Assembly (NCBI GenBank): GCA_012840015.1 | Contig: DUMF01000029.1 | Span: forward strand, 1-64,000 | Origin: Bacillota bacterium | GTDB lineage: Bacteria > Bacillota > Sulfobacillia > DUMF01 | Direction: 5' to 3' | Length of the DNA: 64,000 bases | Shown: piece by piece, positions 9,400 to 16,631 of the stretch | How positions within the stretch are numbered: position 1 is the stretch's first letter | Layout of the letters: each line of letters opens with the position of its first letter | Notes under the pieces: model-generated | What the model was told of the DNA's origin: nothing | Seen by the model: the letters and a program-made list of their open reading frames with translations, nothing else | Databases searched by the model: none | Position numbers and translations under genes: made by a program

Positions 9400-9789
9400 A
9401 TGAAAATCGGTTATCGCACCCCGTCCATCAAAAAGCGGATAGCTGCAAGGACATCTGTCAAACGAGCCATACGGTCCAAAATCCGGGCGCCACGGGGCAT
9501 GGGCTGGCTTACAAATCCCAAGAAGGCCGCGTATAACCGGATCTACAACAGGACTACTAAGAAGGCTTGCTACATAGCCACCGCTGTTTACGGAGATGTA
9601 GACGCGTGGCAAGTGGTGCGGTTGAGGCACTTCAGGGACGATGTGCTCCTGAAGTCATGGTGGGGAAGTGTTCTCGTGCTGGCCTATTACGCAGTTTCAC
9701 CCGGGCTGGCTAGGTTCTTCGGGAAAGCCAGCCTTCTCAACCGCTTAACCCGGCGGATTCTGGATTGGATCATAAACCACCTCCGTTGA
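9400..9789 (+). CDS. CFI-box-CTERM domain protein
   Basis: A 129-residue protein. The first half is very basic (many Lys/Arg, possibly nucleic-acid or membrane binding). The second half carries the CFI-box type motif CYIATAVYGDVDAWQV followed by LRHFRDDVLLKSWWG and a C-terminal amphipathic region, the pattern known from the short C-terminal CFI-box domain found in many bacteria on otherwise unrelated proteins. Function of that domain is unknown; a role in processing or membrane placement has been guessed from its placement. ATG 9400 follows GGGAGGG with good spacing, and is better than the GTG at 9373. It lies 65 bases after the ABC operon and could be co-transcribed. Confidence 0.7.
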   Translation: MKIGYRTPSIKKRIAARTSVKRAIRSKIRAPRGMGWLTNPKKAAYNRIYNRTTKKACYIATAVYGDVDAWQVVRLRHFRDDVLLKSWWGSVLVLAYYAVSPGLARFFGKASLLNRLTRRILDWIINHLR

Positions 9790-9882
9790 ACCATCGCCAG
9801 CCGTAAGGACGGGAGTACCGTACTCATCCCGAAGCCCCGGCTGCAGGGGGCTGCCAGCCTTTTCGAGCTGAGTTAGAACATA

Positions 9883-9911
9883 TTGCCTCTTAGTGCTACT
9901 TCGAGTATAAT
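9883..9911 (+). promoter_or_regulatory. Sigma-A promoter of a short transcript
   Basis: TTGCCT at 9883-9888 and TATAAT at 9906-9911 are separated by exactly 17 bases. The start of transcription would fall near 9918. Downstream lie a 30-codon frame with its own ribosome site and a hairpin at 10110-10136, so the whole unit is about 220 nt. Confidence 0.65.
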
Positions 9912-9982
9912 ACAAGTACAAATGTATACACGTATCCCGCATTAGAAATTTCGCTTGGACCGGTGGCGGCGCTCGGGAGGCG

Positions 9983-10075
9983 ATGGCCGTGCAGGGCGTG
10001 TACGATAAGTATCTTGAGACCATGGAGGAATTCATCCTTGAACTCTACGGTAAATGCCTGCCTTTAGAGGACTGA
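9983..10075 (+). CDS. Candidate 30-residue peptide in a short stand-alone transcript
   Basis: ATG 9983 is preceded by CGGGAGG at good distance and opens a 30-codon frame (it begins MAVQGVYDKYLETMEEF and ends CLPLED) with acidic, amphipathic-helix character and one Cys. It sits between a sound promoter at 9883-9911 and a hairpin at 10110-10136, so it is likely transcribed as its own unit. No family is recognised. It could instead be a small regulatory RNA in which the frame is incidental. The next gene downstream is a GntR regulator on the same strand. Confidence 0.45.
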   Translation: MAVQGVYDKYLETMEEFILELYGKCLPLED

Positions 10076-10109
10076 TTCTGAGCTCGCTCGAATTGTCAGA
10101 TATCCTACG

Positions 10110-10140
10110 AAGCCCTAGAATGTATAGGGGCTTTTTCTTT
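10110..10140 (+). terminator. Rho-independent terminator of the short transcript
   Basis: AAGCCCTA (10110-10117) pairs with TAGGGGCTT (10125-10133), with one bulged G, and runs into a T-rich tail (TTTTTCTTTT) to 10140. It lies 35 bases after the 30-codon frame and ahead of the GntR gene. Confidence 0.7.
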
Positions 10141-10173
10141 TGTGGGGTAACCTGGTGGGCGGGAGGGATTTAA

Positions 10174-10848
10174 ATGCGGCCTAAGAGTGATGAATACGAT
10201 GCCGACTTGTATTCTCTCCGCGGCAAGATATTCCGGCAGATCCGGCAAGACATAATCTCTGGCAAATACAAGTCTGGAGACACCCTCGTGGAGACGAAAT
10301 TGGCGGAAGAGTTCGGAGTGAGCAGGACACCGATCAGGGAAGCGATTCGGCAGCTAGAACGGGACGGTTTGGTTCAGTATGTGCCTAACAAAGGTGCGGT
10401 GGTAGAGAGCATCACGCCTCAGGATGTAGGAGACATTTATATGGTTCGAAGGATGATAGAAGGTCTGAGCGCGAGATGGGCGGCAGAAAGGATTTCCGAC
10501 GAAATGCTCGATGATCTTAAGGAGTTGGTCGAGCTGATGGAGTTCTATACGGAACGAGGGGACGTGGAACAAATCACCAAGTTGGATACGATGTTCCACC
10601 AGAAGATCCTGGAGGCGAGCAACAGCAGACCTTTGCAAAGAATGCTCAGCACTTTCATAGACTACGTGCAGCTGGCGAGGTCGGAGTCTTTGCGGGTGCC
10701 GGGGCGGTTGCAGAAGACGATGCAGGAACACCGAAGAGTGTACGAGGCAATCGCTAAGCGGGACCCCATGGAGGCGGAAAAGGCACTTACGGACCACATA
10801 TGCCGGGCGGAAAAGAACCTGACGGATCATATGTCTAAACGGAAGTAG
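10174..10848 (+). CDS. GntR family transcriptional regulator, FadR/FCD subfamily
   Basis: A 224-residue regulator. The N-terminal winged helix-turn-helix (about residues 12-80) shows the GntR pattern LAEEFGVSRTPIREAIRQLERDGLV. The C-terminal FCD domain (about 90-215) has an all-helical fold that binds a metal and a small organic acid; its ligands can be read as Asp and His in KLDTMFHQ, His in EHRRVYEAI and His in LTDHICRAE. It binds DNA as a dimer and usually controls transport or breakdown of acids, sugars or amino acids. Followed 18 bases later by an MBL hydrolase, likely the same transcript. The target is unknown; the amino acid ABC operon upstream is a possibility. Confidence 0.9.
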   Translation: MRPKSDEYDADLYSLRGKIFRQIRQDIISGKYKSGDTLVETKLAEEFGVSRTPIREAIRQLERDGLVQYVPNKGAVVESITPQDVGDIYMVRRMIEGLSARWAAERISDEMLDDLKELVELMEFYTERGDVEQITKLDTMFHQKILEASNSRPLQRMLSTFIDYVQLARSESLRVPGRLQKTMQEHRRVYEAIAKRDPMEAEKALTDHICRAEKNLTDHMSKRK

Positions 10849-10866
10849 GACTTGGGGGGAGCAGAT

Positions 10867-11604
10867 GTGAGGCTGATCGTACTGGGCAAGTACTCACCGT
10901 TCCCGCCAGCGAACGGCGCGTGCCCCGGCTATCTGTTGGAGGAAGCCGGGGACTACTTGTTAATCGATTGTGGGTCTGGCGTAGTTCGTGCACTCCAGCA
11001 GAAGATGCCTTTTGCAGCGCTGCATACCGTGTTACTGTCTCACCTTCACGGTGACCACTGCTCCGACATGTCGGTGCTCAAGTACGCCGCGGAGGCCGGC
11101 AAACGCGAGCGGTGTTTGCCGGCGCACGTCAGGGTCTTTTCCCCGGATGAGCCGGCAGCGGAGTTCTCGCGATTGAGTTATAAGAACGTGGTTGAGGCGT
11201 TTGCTGTGGCGGATGGGACGTGTGTGGATATCGGAGCTTTCCACGTTGAATTCTTCGGAGTGGACCATGCCATGCCGTGTGTGGCGATGAGGATCACAGC
11301 TGGCGGGAAATCATTCTGTTATTCCGGAGACACCGGGCGCTGCCGTGGCCTACTCGAGGCTGCAAGCGGGGTGGACCTGATGCTTTGCGAAGCTAGCCTG
11401 CTAGAGCGAGATAAGTCCTATGCCGCCAGCGGGCATCTCACGGCTGGTGAAGCTGGGGCCATCGCGAGAGAGGCGGGAGTACGGGCACTCGTGATAACTC
11501 ACTTGTGGCCATACTATTCTGAAGAAGCGTTGCGCGCAGAATGCGAGGCCAGATTCTTGGGGCCGGTGAATGTTGCACAGGAAGGCAAAGAATACGTGCT
11601 ATAA
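10867..11604 (+). CDS. MBL-fold metallo-hydrolase (YhfI/RNase Z-like)
   Basis: A 245-residue single-domain metallo-beta-lactamase fold protein. The metal motif HxHxDH is at H59, H61, D63 and H64 (HLHGDHCSD). Further ligands are the His of FGVDHAMP, the Asp of CYSGDTGR and the final His of ITHLWPYY. The layout resembles the YhfI/ribonuclease Z-like branch without the RNase Z exosite arm, so it is likely a hydrolase of phosphodiester or similar bonds, substrate unknown. GTG 10867 follows GGGGGGAG; the TTG at 10852 has no ribosome site. It lies between the GntR gene and bipA and is probably co-transcribed with both. Confidence 0.85.
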   Translation: MRLIVLGKYSPFPPANGACPGYLLEEAGDYLLIDCGSGVVRALQQKMPFAALHTVLLSHLHGDHCSDMSVLKYAAEAGKRERCLPAHVRVFSPDEPAAEFSRLSYKNVVEAFAVADGTCVDIGAFHVEFFGVDHAMPCVAMRITAGGKSFCYSGDTGRCRGLLEAASGVDLMLCEASLLERDKSYAASGHLTAGEAGAIAREAGVRALVITHLWPYYSEEALRAECEARFLGPVNVAQEGKEYVL

Positions 11605-11633
11605 TCAGAGTTCGGAGGTTTTCAGAGGTGACA

Positions 11634-13487
11634 ATGGATCAGGTCAAAGTTTTCGGCCCGGAGTCAATAAGGAATATAGCTATAATCGCTCACGTGGATC
11701 ATGGCAAGACTACTCTGGTTGACGCCATGCTGAAACAAAGTGGCATATTCAGAGAAAACCAGCAAGTGGGCGAACGAATCATGGACTGCAATGATATTGA
11801 ACGGGAGCGGGGCATAACCATTCTCTCAAAAAACACTGCCATCGTGTATAAGGGTTGCAAGATCAATATCGTAGATACCCCCGGTCACGCGGATTTCAGC
11901 GGGGAAGTGGAACGCGTGTTGGGAATGGTGGATGGGGCGCTGCTCGTGGTGGATGCGTTCGAGGGGCCTATGCCTCAGACGCGTTTCGTGCTTTCCAAGG
12001 CGCTCGCCCAGCGCTTGAAGCCGATACTGGTGGTCAACAAAATAGATAGGCCTGGTGCTCGGCCCAAAGAAGTCGTGGACCAAGTGCTCGATCTTTTCAT
12101 AGCACTCGGTGCGAACGAAGAGCAGATCGATTTCCCTGTCATATATACCGATGCGCGAGCAGGGAAAGCCGGCTTCGAGCCTAACTCAGTTGGAGACAAC
12201 ATCTACCCTCTGCTTGACACGATACTCACCCAGATACCGCACCCGAGTGGTGACCCTGCGGAGTCACTGCAGTTTCAGGTGAGCACGCTAGACTACGATG
12301 AGTACGTTGGCCGGATCGTCATCGGTCGGATCACACGGGGAACCTTGCACAAGGGTGATAAGGTGGGCCTTTGTAGCTCTTCGGGAGAAGTCCGCCCAAT
12401 CGAAGTAACCATGCTTTACAGCTTTAGCGCGCTCAAACGAGTACCTGTAGAAATGGCCCTGGCAGGGGACATCGTGGCAGTAGCAGGTGCCGATCAGGTG
12501 AACATCGGTGATACCTTCTGCGATATCGAACATCCCGAGCCGTTGCCGCCCATAGTAGTAGAGGAGCCCACGATCACGATGAGGTTCAGCGTCAACGACA
12601 GTCCCTTCGCAGGGCGGGAGGGGAAGTATGTGACCTCGCGCCACCTGCGAGAGAGATTGTTTAGGGAGGCTCAGACCGACGTGGGTTTGAGGGTGGAGGA
12701 AACTGACACACCCGAAACTTTCCAGGTGAGTGGGCGTGGGGAACTGCACCTTTCGATCCTGATTGAGAAGATGAGGAGAGAAGGTTATGAGCTCGCGGTA
12801 TCTAAGCCCAAAGTTATAATGAAACGCATCAATGGGCAACTGCAGGAACCGATCGAGCTCTTGGTCATTGATACCCCGGAAATGTATATGGGCGCGGTGA
12901 TGGAGAGTCTCGGCCCGAGAAAAGGTGAGCTGCGCAAGCTGGAGCCTTCTGGAGATGGCCGGGTAAGGCTGGAGGTGTTGATCCCCTCTCGAGGGCTGAT
13001 GGGCTTCAGACAACAGTTCCTCACAGTTACCAAAGGGAACGGCATCATGTATCACCGCTTCGAGCGGTACGGCGAGTACAAAGGCGAGATACCGCCTAGG
13101 CAAACGGGGTCACTCGTGGCCTGGGAGACAGGGACGACTACGTCATACGCCTTGGACAATGCGCAGGAAAGAGGCTCTCTCTTCGTAGGGCCCGGCGAGT
13201 GGGTATACGAGGGGCAAATCGTTGGCGAAAGTCCGAAAGGCAAGGACATAGACATAAACGTCTGTAAGAAAAAGCACGTCACCAATATGAGATCGAGCAC
13301 TGCAGAGGAAGGGATTAGACTCACTCCTCCCGTCAGGCTGACTTTGGAGCAAGCGTTGGATTGGATCGCCGACGACGAATTGGTCGAGGTCACCCCCAAG
13401 AGTATCAGGTTGCGAAAGCAAGTGCTGGATAGAGGGGAAAGATATCGATTGCGTAGGCCGAGTGCGGAGGAAAGTGAGTCCGCATGA
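11634..13487 (+). CDS. typA: Translational GTPase BipA/TypA
   Basis: A 617-residue ribosome-associated GTPase of the EF-G family that helps 50S assembly and stress adaptation. Order: G domain with IAHVDHGKTTLVD (G1), GITILSKNT (switch I, G2), DTPGHADF (G3) and VVNKIDRP (G4); domain II; domains III and V; then the BipA-specific C-terminal domain (ERGSLFVGPGEWVYEGQIVGE). Length fits the family (about 600-615). ATG 11634 follows GGAGGTTTTCAGAGG; the longer frame would begin inside the upstream gene. Its stop overlaps the start of the GRLGG-repeat gene by four bases (ATGA), so the two are probably translated together. Confidence 0.96.
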   Translation: MDQVKVFGPESIRNIAIIAHVDHGKTTLVDAMLKQSGIFRENQQVGERIMDCNDIERERGITILSKNTAIVYKGCKINIVDTPGHADFSGEVERVLGMVDGALLVVDAFEGPMPQTRFVLSKALAQRLKPILVVNKIDRPGARPKEVVDQVLDLFIALGANEEQIDFPVIYTDARAGKAGFEPNSVGDNIYPLLDTILTQIPHPSGDPAESLQFQVSTLDYDEYVGRIVIGRITRGTLHKGDKVGLCSSSGEVRPIEVTMLYSFSALKRVPVEMALAGDIVAVAGADQVNIGDTFCDIEHPEPLPPIVVEEPTITMRFSVNDSPFAGREGKYVTSRHLRERLFREAQTDVGLRVEETDTPETFQVSGRGELHLSILIEKMRREGYELAVSKPKVIMKRINGQLQEPIELLVIDTPEMYMGAVMESLGPRKGELRKLEPSGDGRVRLEVLIPSRGLMGFRQQFLTVTKGNGIMYHRFERYGEYKGEIPPRQTGSLVAWETGTTTSYALDNAQERGSLFVGPGEWVYEGQIVGESPKGKDIDINVCKKKHVTNMRSSTAEEGIRLTPPVRLTLEQALDWIADDELVEVTPKSIRLRKQVLDRGERYRLRRPSAEESESA

Positions 13488-14023
13488 GCCAGACCAGAAT
13501 TGATGGACGATTGGGCGGCCATGTGGATGGAATGGACATTCATTGTGTATATACAGGCGATGAGATCTCGGGCAGGCTGGGAGGGGTACTGGTAGGATGT
13601 GATGTGGACCTCGCCTACGATTCTGCTGCCGGAACGGTGCATGGAAGGTTTGGGGGCGTCTTGATTGGGCGAAGCCTCCAGCTTTCGATTCAAGGCAACG
13701 TTGCCCATGGCCGCTTTGGGGGGCTCGTCGACGGTATGGACGTATCGCTGGGGTTGAGCCAGCTTGAGCCCGGCGGGGCAACGAGGATAAGCGGAAGGTG
13801 CGGCGGGCGAGTCATGGGTTTCGATTGTGAGCTGCGCCTCGATCCCACCGGGGGCTTACTCAATGGCAGGCTGGGAGGCTCTGTAATAGGTAAAGACGTG
13901 GAATTGCAGGTGGGCGAGACGCCTCCGCTCATTGCGGCGGCGCTTGCCGTGTGTGCATACGCGTACTACTTATTTCTTCACCGGAACTCAGGCAGTCATG
14001 GGGGCGGAGGTTCGCGGCGATAG
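13484..14023 (+). CDS. GRLGG-repeat protein with C-terminal membrane segment (unclassified)
   Basis: A 179-residue protein built from six copies of a short unit, consensus GR(L/F)GGxxxGxDV, starting at residues 8, 30, 54, 76, 104 and 128 (spacing 22-28). The units alternate with short hydrophobic stretches of the type VELQV, which suggests a beta-hairpin or beta-solenoid. After about residue 150 a hydrophobic segment (LIAAALAVCAYAYYLFL) could anchor it, followed by a Gly/Ser/Arg tail. There is no signal peptide. Start overlaps the bipA stop by four bases, so expression is tied to bipA. The last 95 bases overlap the convergent GH18 gene. I do not recognise the family; function is unknown. Confidence 0.75.
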   Translation: MSQTRIDGRLGGHVDGMDIHCVYTGDEISGRLGGVLVGCDVDLAYDSAAGTVHGRFGGVLIGRSLQLSIQGNVAHGRFGGLVDGMDVSLGLSQLEPGGATRISGRCGGRVMGFDCELRLDPTGGLLNGRLGGSVIGKDVELQVGETPPLIAAALAVCAYAYYLFLHRNSGSHGGGGSRR

Positions 14024-15632
14024 CCTCCCAAATCGCAGGCTTTTCGAACCCGCGCCGCCACGAAGCGATGCCTGCCAGCCCGTACTTGGAAGCGAGTGAG
14101 GCCCTGGCGGATACCGTTTCCTCGTCTTCTATCCACACTTTCCACTCTATGCCGTCCCGAACCCATCGTGCTACCTTTTGCCCCGTAGAATCGTCTATGG
14201 TCACCTCGGCCTTTTGCTGCCTGACGAAATGCTCTACTTGTTCCATTGACGCTGCGCTGGATGTGGCAATCGAAAGCGCGGATTCCGTGACTGGCTGCTT
14301 CCAGATCCGGGTATAAAACGGGATGCCGAGTATGAGCTTCTCAGGCGGCAATTCTTCTAGTAACTGCTGTATCCCTCGCTCCACCCATGGAAGCCCGGCG
14401 TTGGGACCAGGGATGGGGCTGCTGGCAGGGGTCTGGTCATATGCCATCAAGATGAGGTAATCAGCTGCTTCCGCCAGTCGCTTTCTGTCGTAACAAAGGG
14501 ACCAGTTCTTGCTCGAGCTTTTCACTGTTACGTCAACGGAAATAACCAAGCCTTGTTCCCTGGCCAGTGGGACGAGTTCTCTCACTAGTTGCACCAGCAG
14601 GTCTCTGTCCTCGTAGGGTACGTTTTCGAAGTCAAGGTTGATCCCGTCCAGCCTCATGGCGTTCGTCCATGCGAGCAGCTGCCTGATGAAGTTTTCTCGG
14701 TTGAGGGCCGAATTCAGAAACTCATGCGTAAGCTCAGGATTAAAACCGTTGGAAACGAGCGGCCATAGCTTGATCCCATGGGTGTGAGCCCAGCTGACGT
14801 ACGTCGGGTCCACGTTTGCCTGGATGTTGCCGGACGGATCCTGCAGCGTAAACCAGGTGGGTGAAATCACGTTCAACCCCCTGGGAAGCCGCTCCAGAAT
14901 GGGAGTGGGATTGTGGCCCCAGACGTACTCCCATGTCATATTGATCGGCCTGGCAGTGCGCCCGCGTGCGGTGCGCTGCTCGGGGGCTCGGGCGGGTGAA
15001 GTGTGGATGTCGGAAAGCGTTGAAAATGGCACGTACCCCACGATGCCATCGCTCGTCTGTACCCGGGCCCACGCCCCATCGCTTGACCTCACGATCAGCT
15101 TTTCGCCGGGCCTCAAGGTCATTATTGGCCACGAAAATATGCCAGGACCTCTCTTGAGCGTGGCGTTCCGGGACAGTATCGCGAAAGTATGACCGATGTT
15201 CGTGCGGTTGACCACCAAGATGTTAGTACGATCTTTGTAGCTGCAATCCAGGCTGCAAAGGCTTTCGATGATTTCCAGAGGGACATAGGGCTCGCCATCG
15301 ATGATTCGTGCCGGCTGGCTCAGCTGGAACGGCCTGAGGTTCATGAAGGACGTCAAAGCGTCGCTTGGCATTCTCAGCACCTTGTCTTCAGTGGTGATAA
15401 TGACAGACTGGGATGCTTGGTCCCAGACGATAGATGGATCGATGTGTCTCCGTATCAACGAGAACGGCAACGACCAGTTGCCGGAGGCAGAGCGGTAAGG
15501 AATCCCCTCCACGAATTCCCCTTCGAAGAGCACTGCGGGGAAGGACGAGCGCACAGGCAACGCCGAGATTCCTGCGACGGGAAGCGACACCAACAGGCAG
15601 ATCGAGACCAGAATTCTCCTTAACATCGCCAT
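13929..15632 (-). CDS. Glycoside hydrolase family 18 protein with stalk-like N-terminal domain and SH3 domain
   Basis: A 567-residue secreted protein. Signal peptide (MLRRILVSICLLVSLPVAG), then a copper-amine-oxidase N-terminal-like domain (about 30-140) common in Firmicute envelope proteins, an SH3-type domain (about 145-210, LRPGEKLIVRSSDGAWARV), then a GH18 barrel (about 230-545). The barrel carries LDGINLDFENV near residue 326-336, where the final Asp and Glu are the catalytic acid residues. Relatives include spore YaaH/SafA-linked cortex or chitin-type glycosidases. A role in spore or vegetative wall remodelling is likely. It runs convergently into the GRLGG-repeat gene. An unusual low-complexity Ser/Arg/Gln tail follows the barrel and lies mostly in the overlap. 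Confidence 0.88.
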   Translation of the reverse strand: MAMLRRILVSICLLVSLPVAGISALPVRSSFPAVLFEGEFVEGIPYRSASGNWSLPFSLIRRHIDPSIVWDQASQSVIITTEDKVLRMPSDALTSFMNLRPFQLSQPARIIDGEPYVPLEIIESLCSLDCSYKDRTNILVVNRTNIGHTFAILSRNATLKRGPGIFSWPIMTLRPGEKLIVRSSDGAWARVQTSDGIVGYVPFSTLSDIHTSPARAPEQRTARGRTARPINMTWEYVWGHNPTPILERLPRGLNVISPTWFTLQDPSGNIQANVDPTYVSWAHTHGIKLWPLVSNGFNPELTHEFLNSALNRENFIRQLLAWTNAMRLDGINLDFENVPYEDRDLLVQLVRELVPLAREQGLVISVDVTVKSSSKNWSLCYDRKRLAEAADYLILMAYDQTPASSPIPGPNAGLPWVERGIQQLLEELPPEKLILGIPFYTRIWKQPVTESALSIATSSAASMEQVEHFVRQQKAEVTIDDSTGQKVARWVRDGIEWKVWIEDEETVSARASLASKYGLAGIASWRRGFEKPAIWEAIAANLRPHDCLSSGEEISSTRMHTRQAPPQ

Positions 15633-15750
15633 TTATGTCAATTGTTCGATCAGGCTTGCGTGAACCCTTCGCATGCTAATGTTAAAATAACATTTCAGGA
15701 AGCCGTTCCTGGGAATTGAAATATTGGCCATTGTTTCGGAGGGATCTTGT

Positions 15751-16020
15751 TTGCCGACTTACGACTACCATTGTGATACATGCGGTGACTTCGAAGTGTT
15801 TCAGAATATCAAGGATGAGCCTTTACGGGAGTGCCCAAAGTGCGGGAACCCTGTGCGTAAACTCGTCAGCAAAAATGTGAATGTCATTTACAAGGCACCC
15901 GGTTTCTATGTTTCCGACCACCGGAGCAAAGAGTATAAGGAGAAGGCGAAAGAGGACAAAGAAGGCTCTTCGACAACTAGCAGCAAGCCGTCATGCTCGT
16001 GCACTGCGGCAGCCTCTTGA
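15751..16020 (+). CDS. FmdB family zinc-ribbon protein
   Basis: An 89-residue protein with the FmdB zinc ribbon: PTYDYHCDTCGDFEVFQ, then RECPKCGNPVRKL, giving two CxxC pairs about 20 residues apart. The C-terminal half is Lys/Ser-rich and ends in a Cys-containing tail (SCSCTAAAS). The family is named for a regulator-like protein beside formamidase genes but is mostly uncharacterised; nucleic-acid or protein binding is presumed. TTG 15751 follows CGGAGGGA, which gives the typical family start right before the Pro-Thr-Tyr; the longer start at 15724 is unlikely. Confidence 0.85.
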   Translation: MPTYDYHCDTCGDFEVFQNIKDEPLRECPKCGNPVRKLVSKNVNVIYKAPGFYVSDHRSKEYKEKAKEDKEGSSTTSSKPSCSCTAAAS

Positions 16021-16071
16021 GCGCATACCGTTCCCGGGAACGGCTACCGCACTGTGAAAGGGGGAGTGCTG

Positions 16072-16563
16072 ATGTCAGAAGTGACCATGAGTGTGGTACA
16101 TATCGAAAACCCCAACGAGTTGAATTTCATCCTCGGCCAATCTCACTTCATCAAAACAGTGGAAGACCTGCACGAGGCACTGGCCGGGTCCAGCCCGTCT
16201 TTAAAGTTTGGACTGGCGTTTTGCGAAGCATCCGGGCCTTGCCTCATCAGGAAGAGCGGGAACGACAATGAGTTGATCGAGTTGGCAGTAGCCAACGCCA
16301 TGAAGATAGGTGCCGGACATTCTTTCATCGTTTTCCTCAAAAACGGCTACCCGGTGAACGTGCTGAACGCTATCAAAGCGGTGCCCGAGGTTTGTAGGAT
16401 TTACTGCGCTACGGCCAACCCGGTGCAGGTAATCGTTGCCCAAACAGAACTTGGTAGAGCCATACTGGGAGTTGTGGATGGAATGGCGCCAAAGGGTATC
16501 GAAACGGAGGAAGATGTGAAGACTCGCAAGCAACTTCTACGCACCATCGGCTACAAACTCTAG
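16072..16563 (+). CDS. Adenosine-specific kinase (DUF355 family)
   Basis: A 163-residue protein matching the adenosine-specific kinase family first described from archaea and thermophilic bacteria. It shows the internal stretches [57 protein letters not shown] and [10 protein letters not shown] that mark the family in order. It is proposed to phosphorylate adenosine to AMP, or to bind adenosine nucleotides. ATG 16072 follows AAAGGGGG; the GTG at 16054 would add six residues. The gene stands 51 bases after the FmdB gene and ends in a strong bidirectional terminator. Confidence 0.85.
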   Translation: MSEVTMSVVHIENPNELNFILGQSHFIKTVEDLHEALAGSSPSLKFGLAFCEASGPCLIRKSGNDNELIELAVANAMKIGAGHSFIVFLKNGYPVNVLNAIKAVPEVCRIYCATANPVQVIVAQTELGRAILGVVDGMAPKGIETEEDVKTRKQLLRTIGYKL

Positions 16564-16580
16564 CGTGATGGGCACAGATG

Positions 16581-16625
16581 AGCAAGGTGGTCTCGCGCTG
16601 CTGGGGTGACTGAGACCACCTTGCT
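16581..16625. terminator. Bidirectional hairpin terminator between convergent genes
   Basis: A perfect 14-bp stem, AGCAAGGTGGTCTC (16581-16594) with GAGACCACCTTGCT (16612-16625), and a 17-base loop, placed exactly between the ends of the adenosine-specific kinase gene and ypeB. There is no long U tract on either side. Confidence 0.75.
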
Positions 16626-16631
16626 TGGAGC

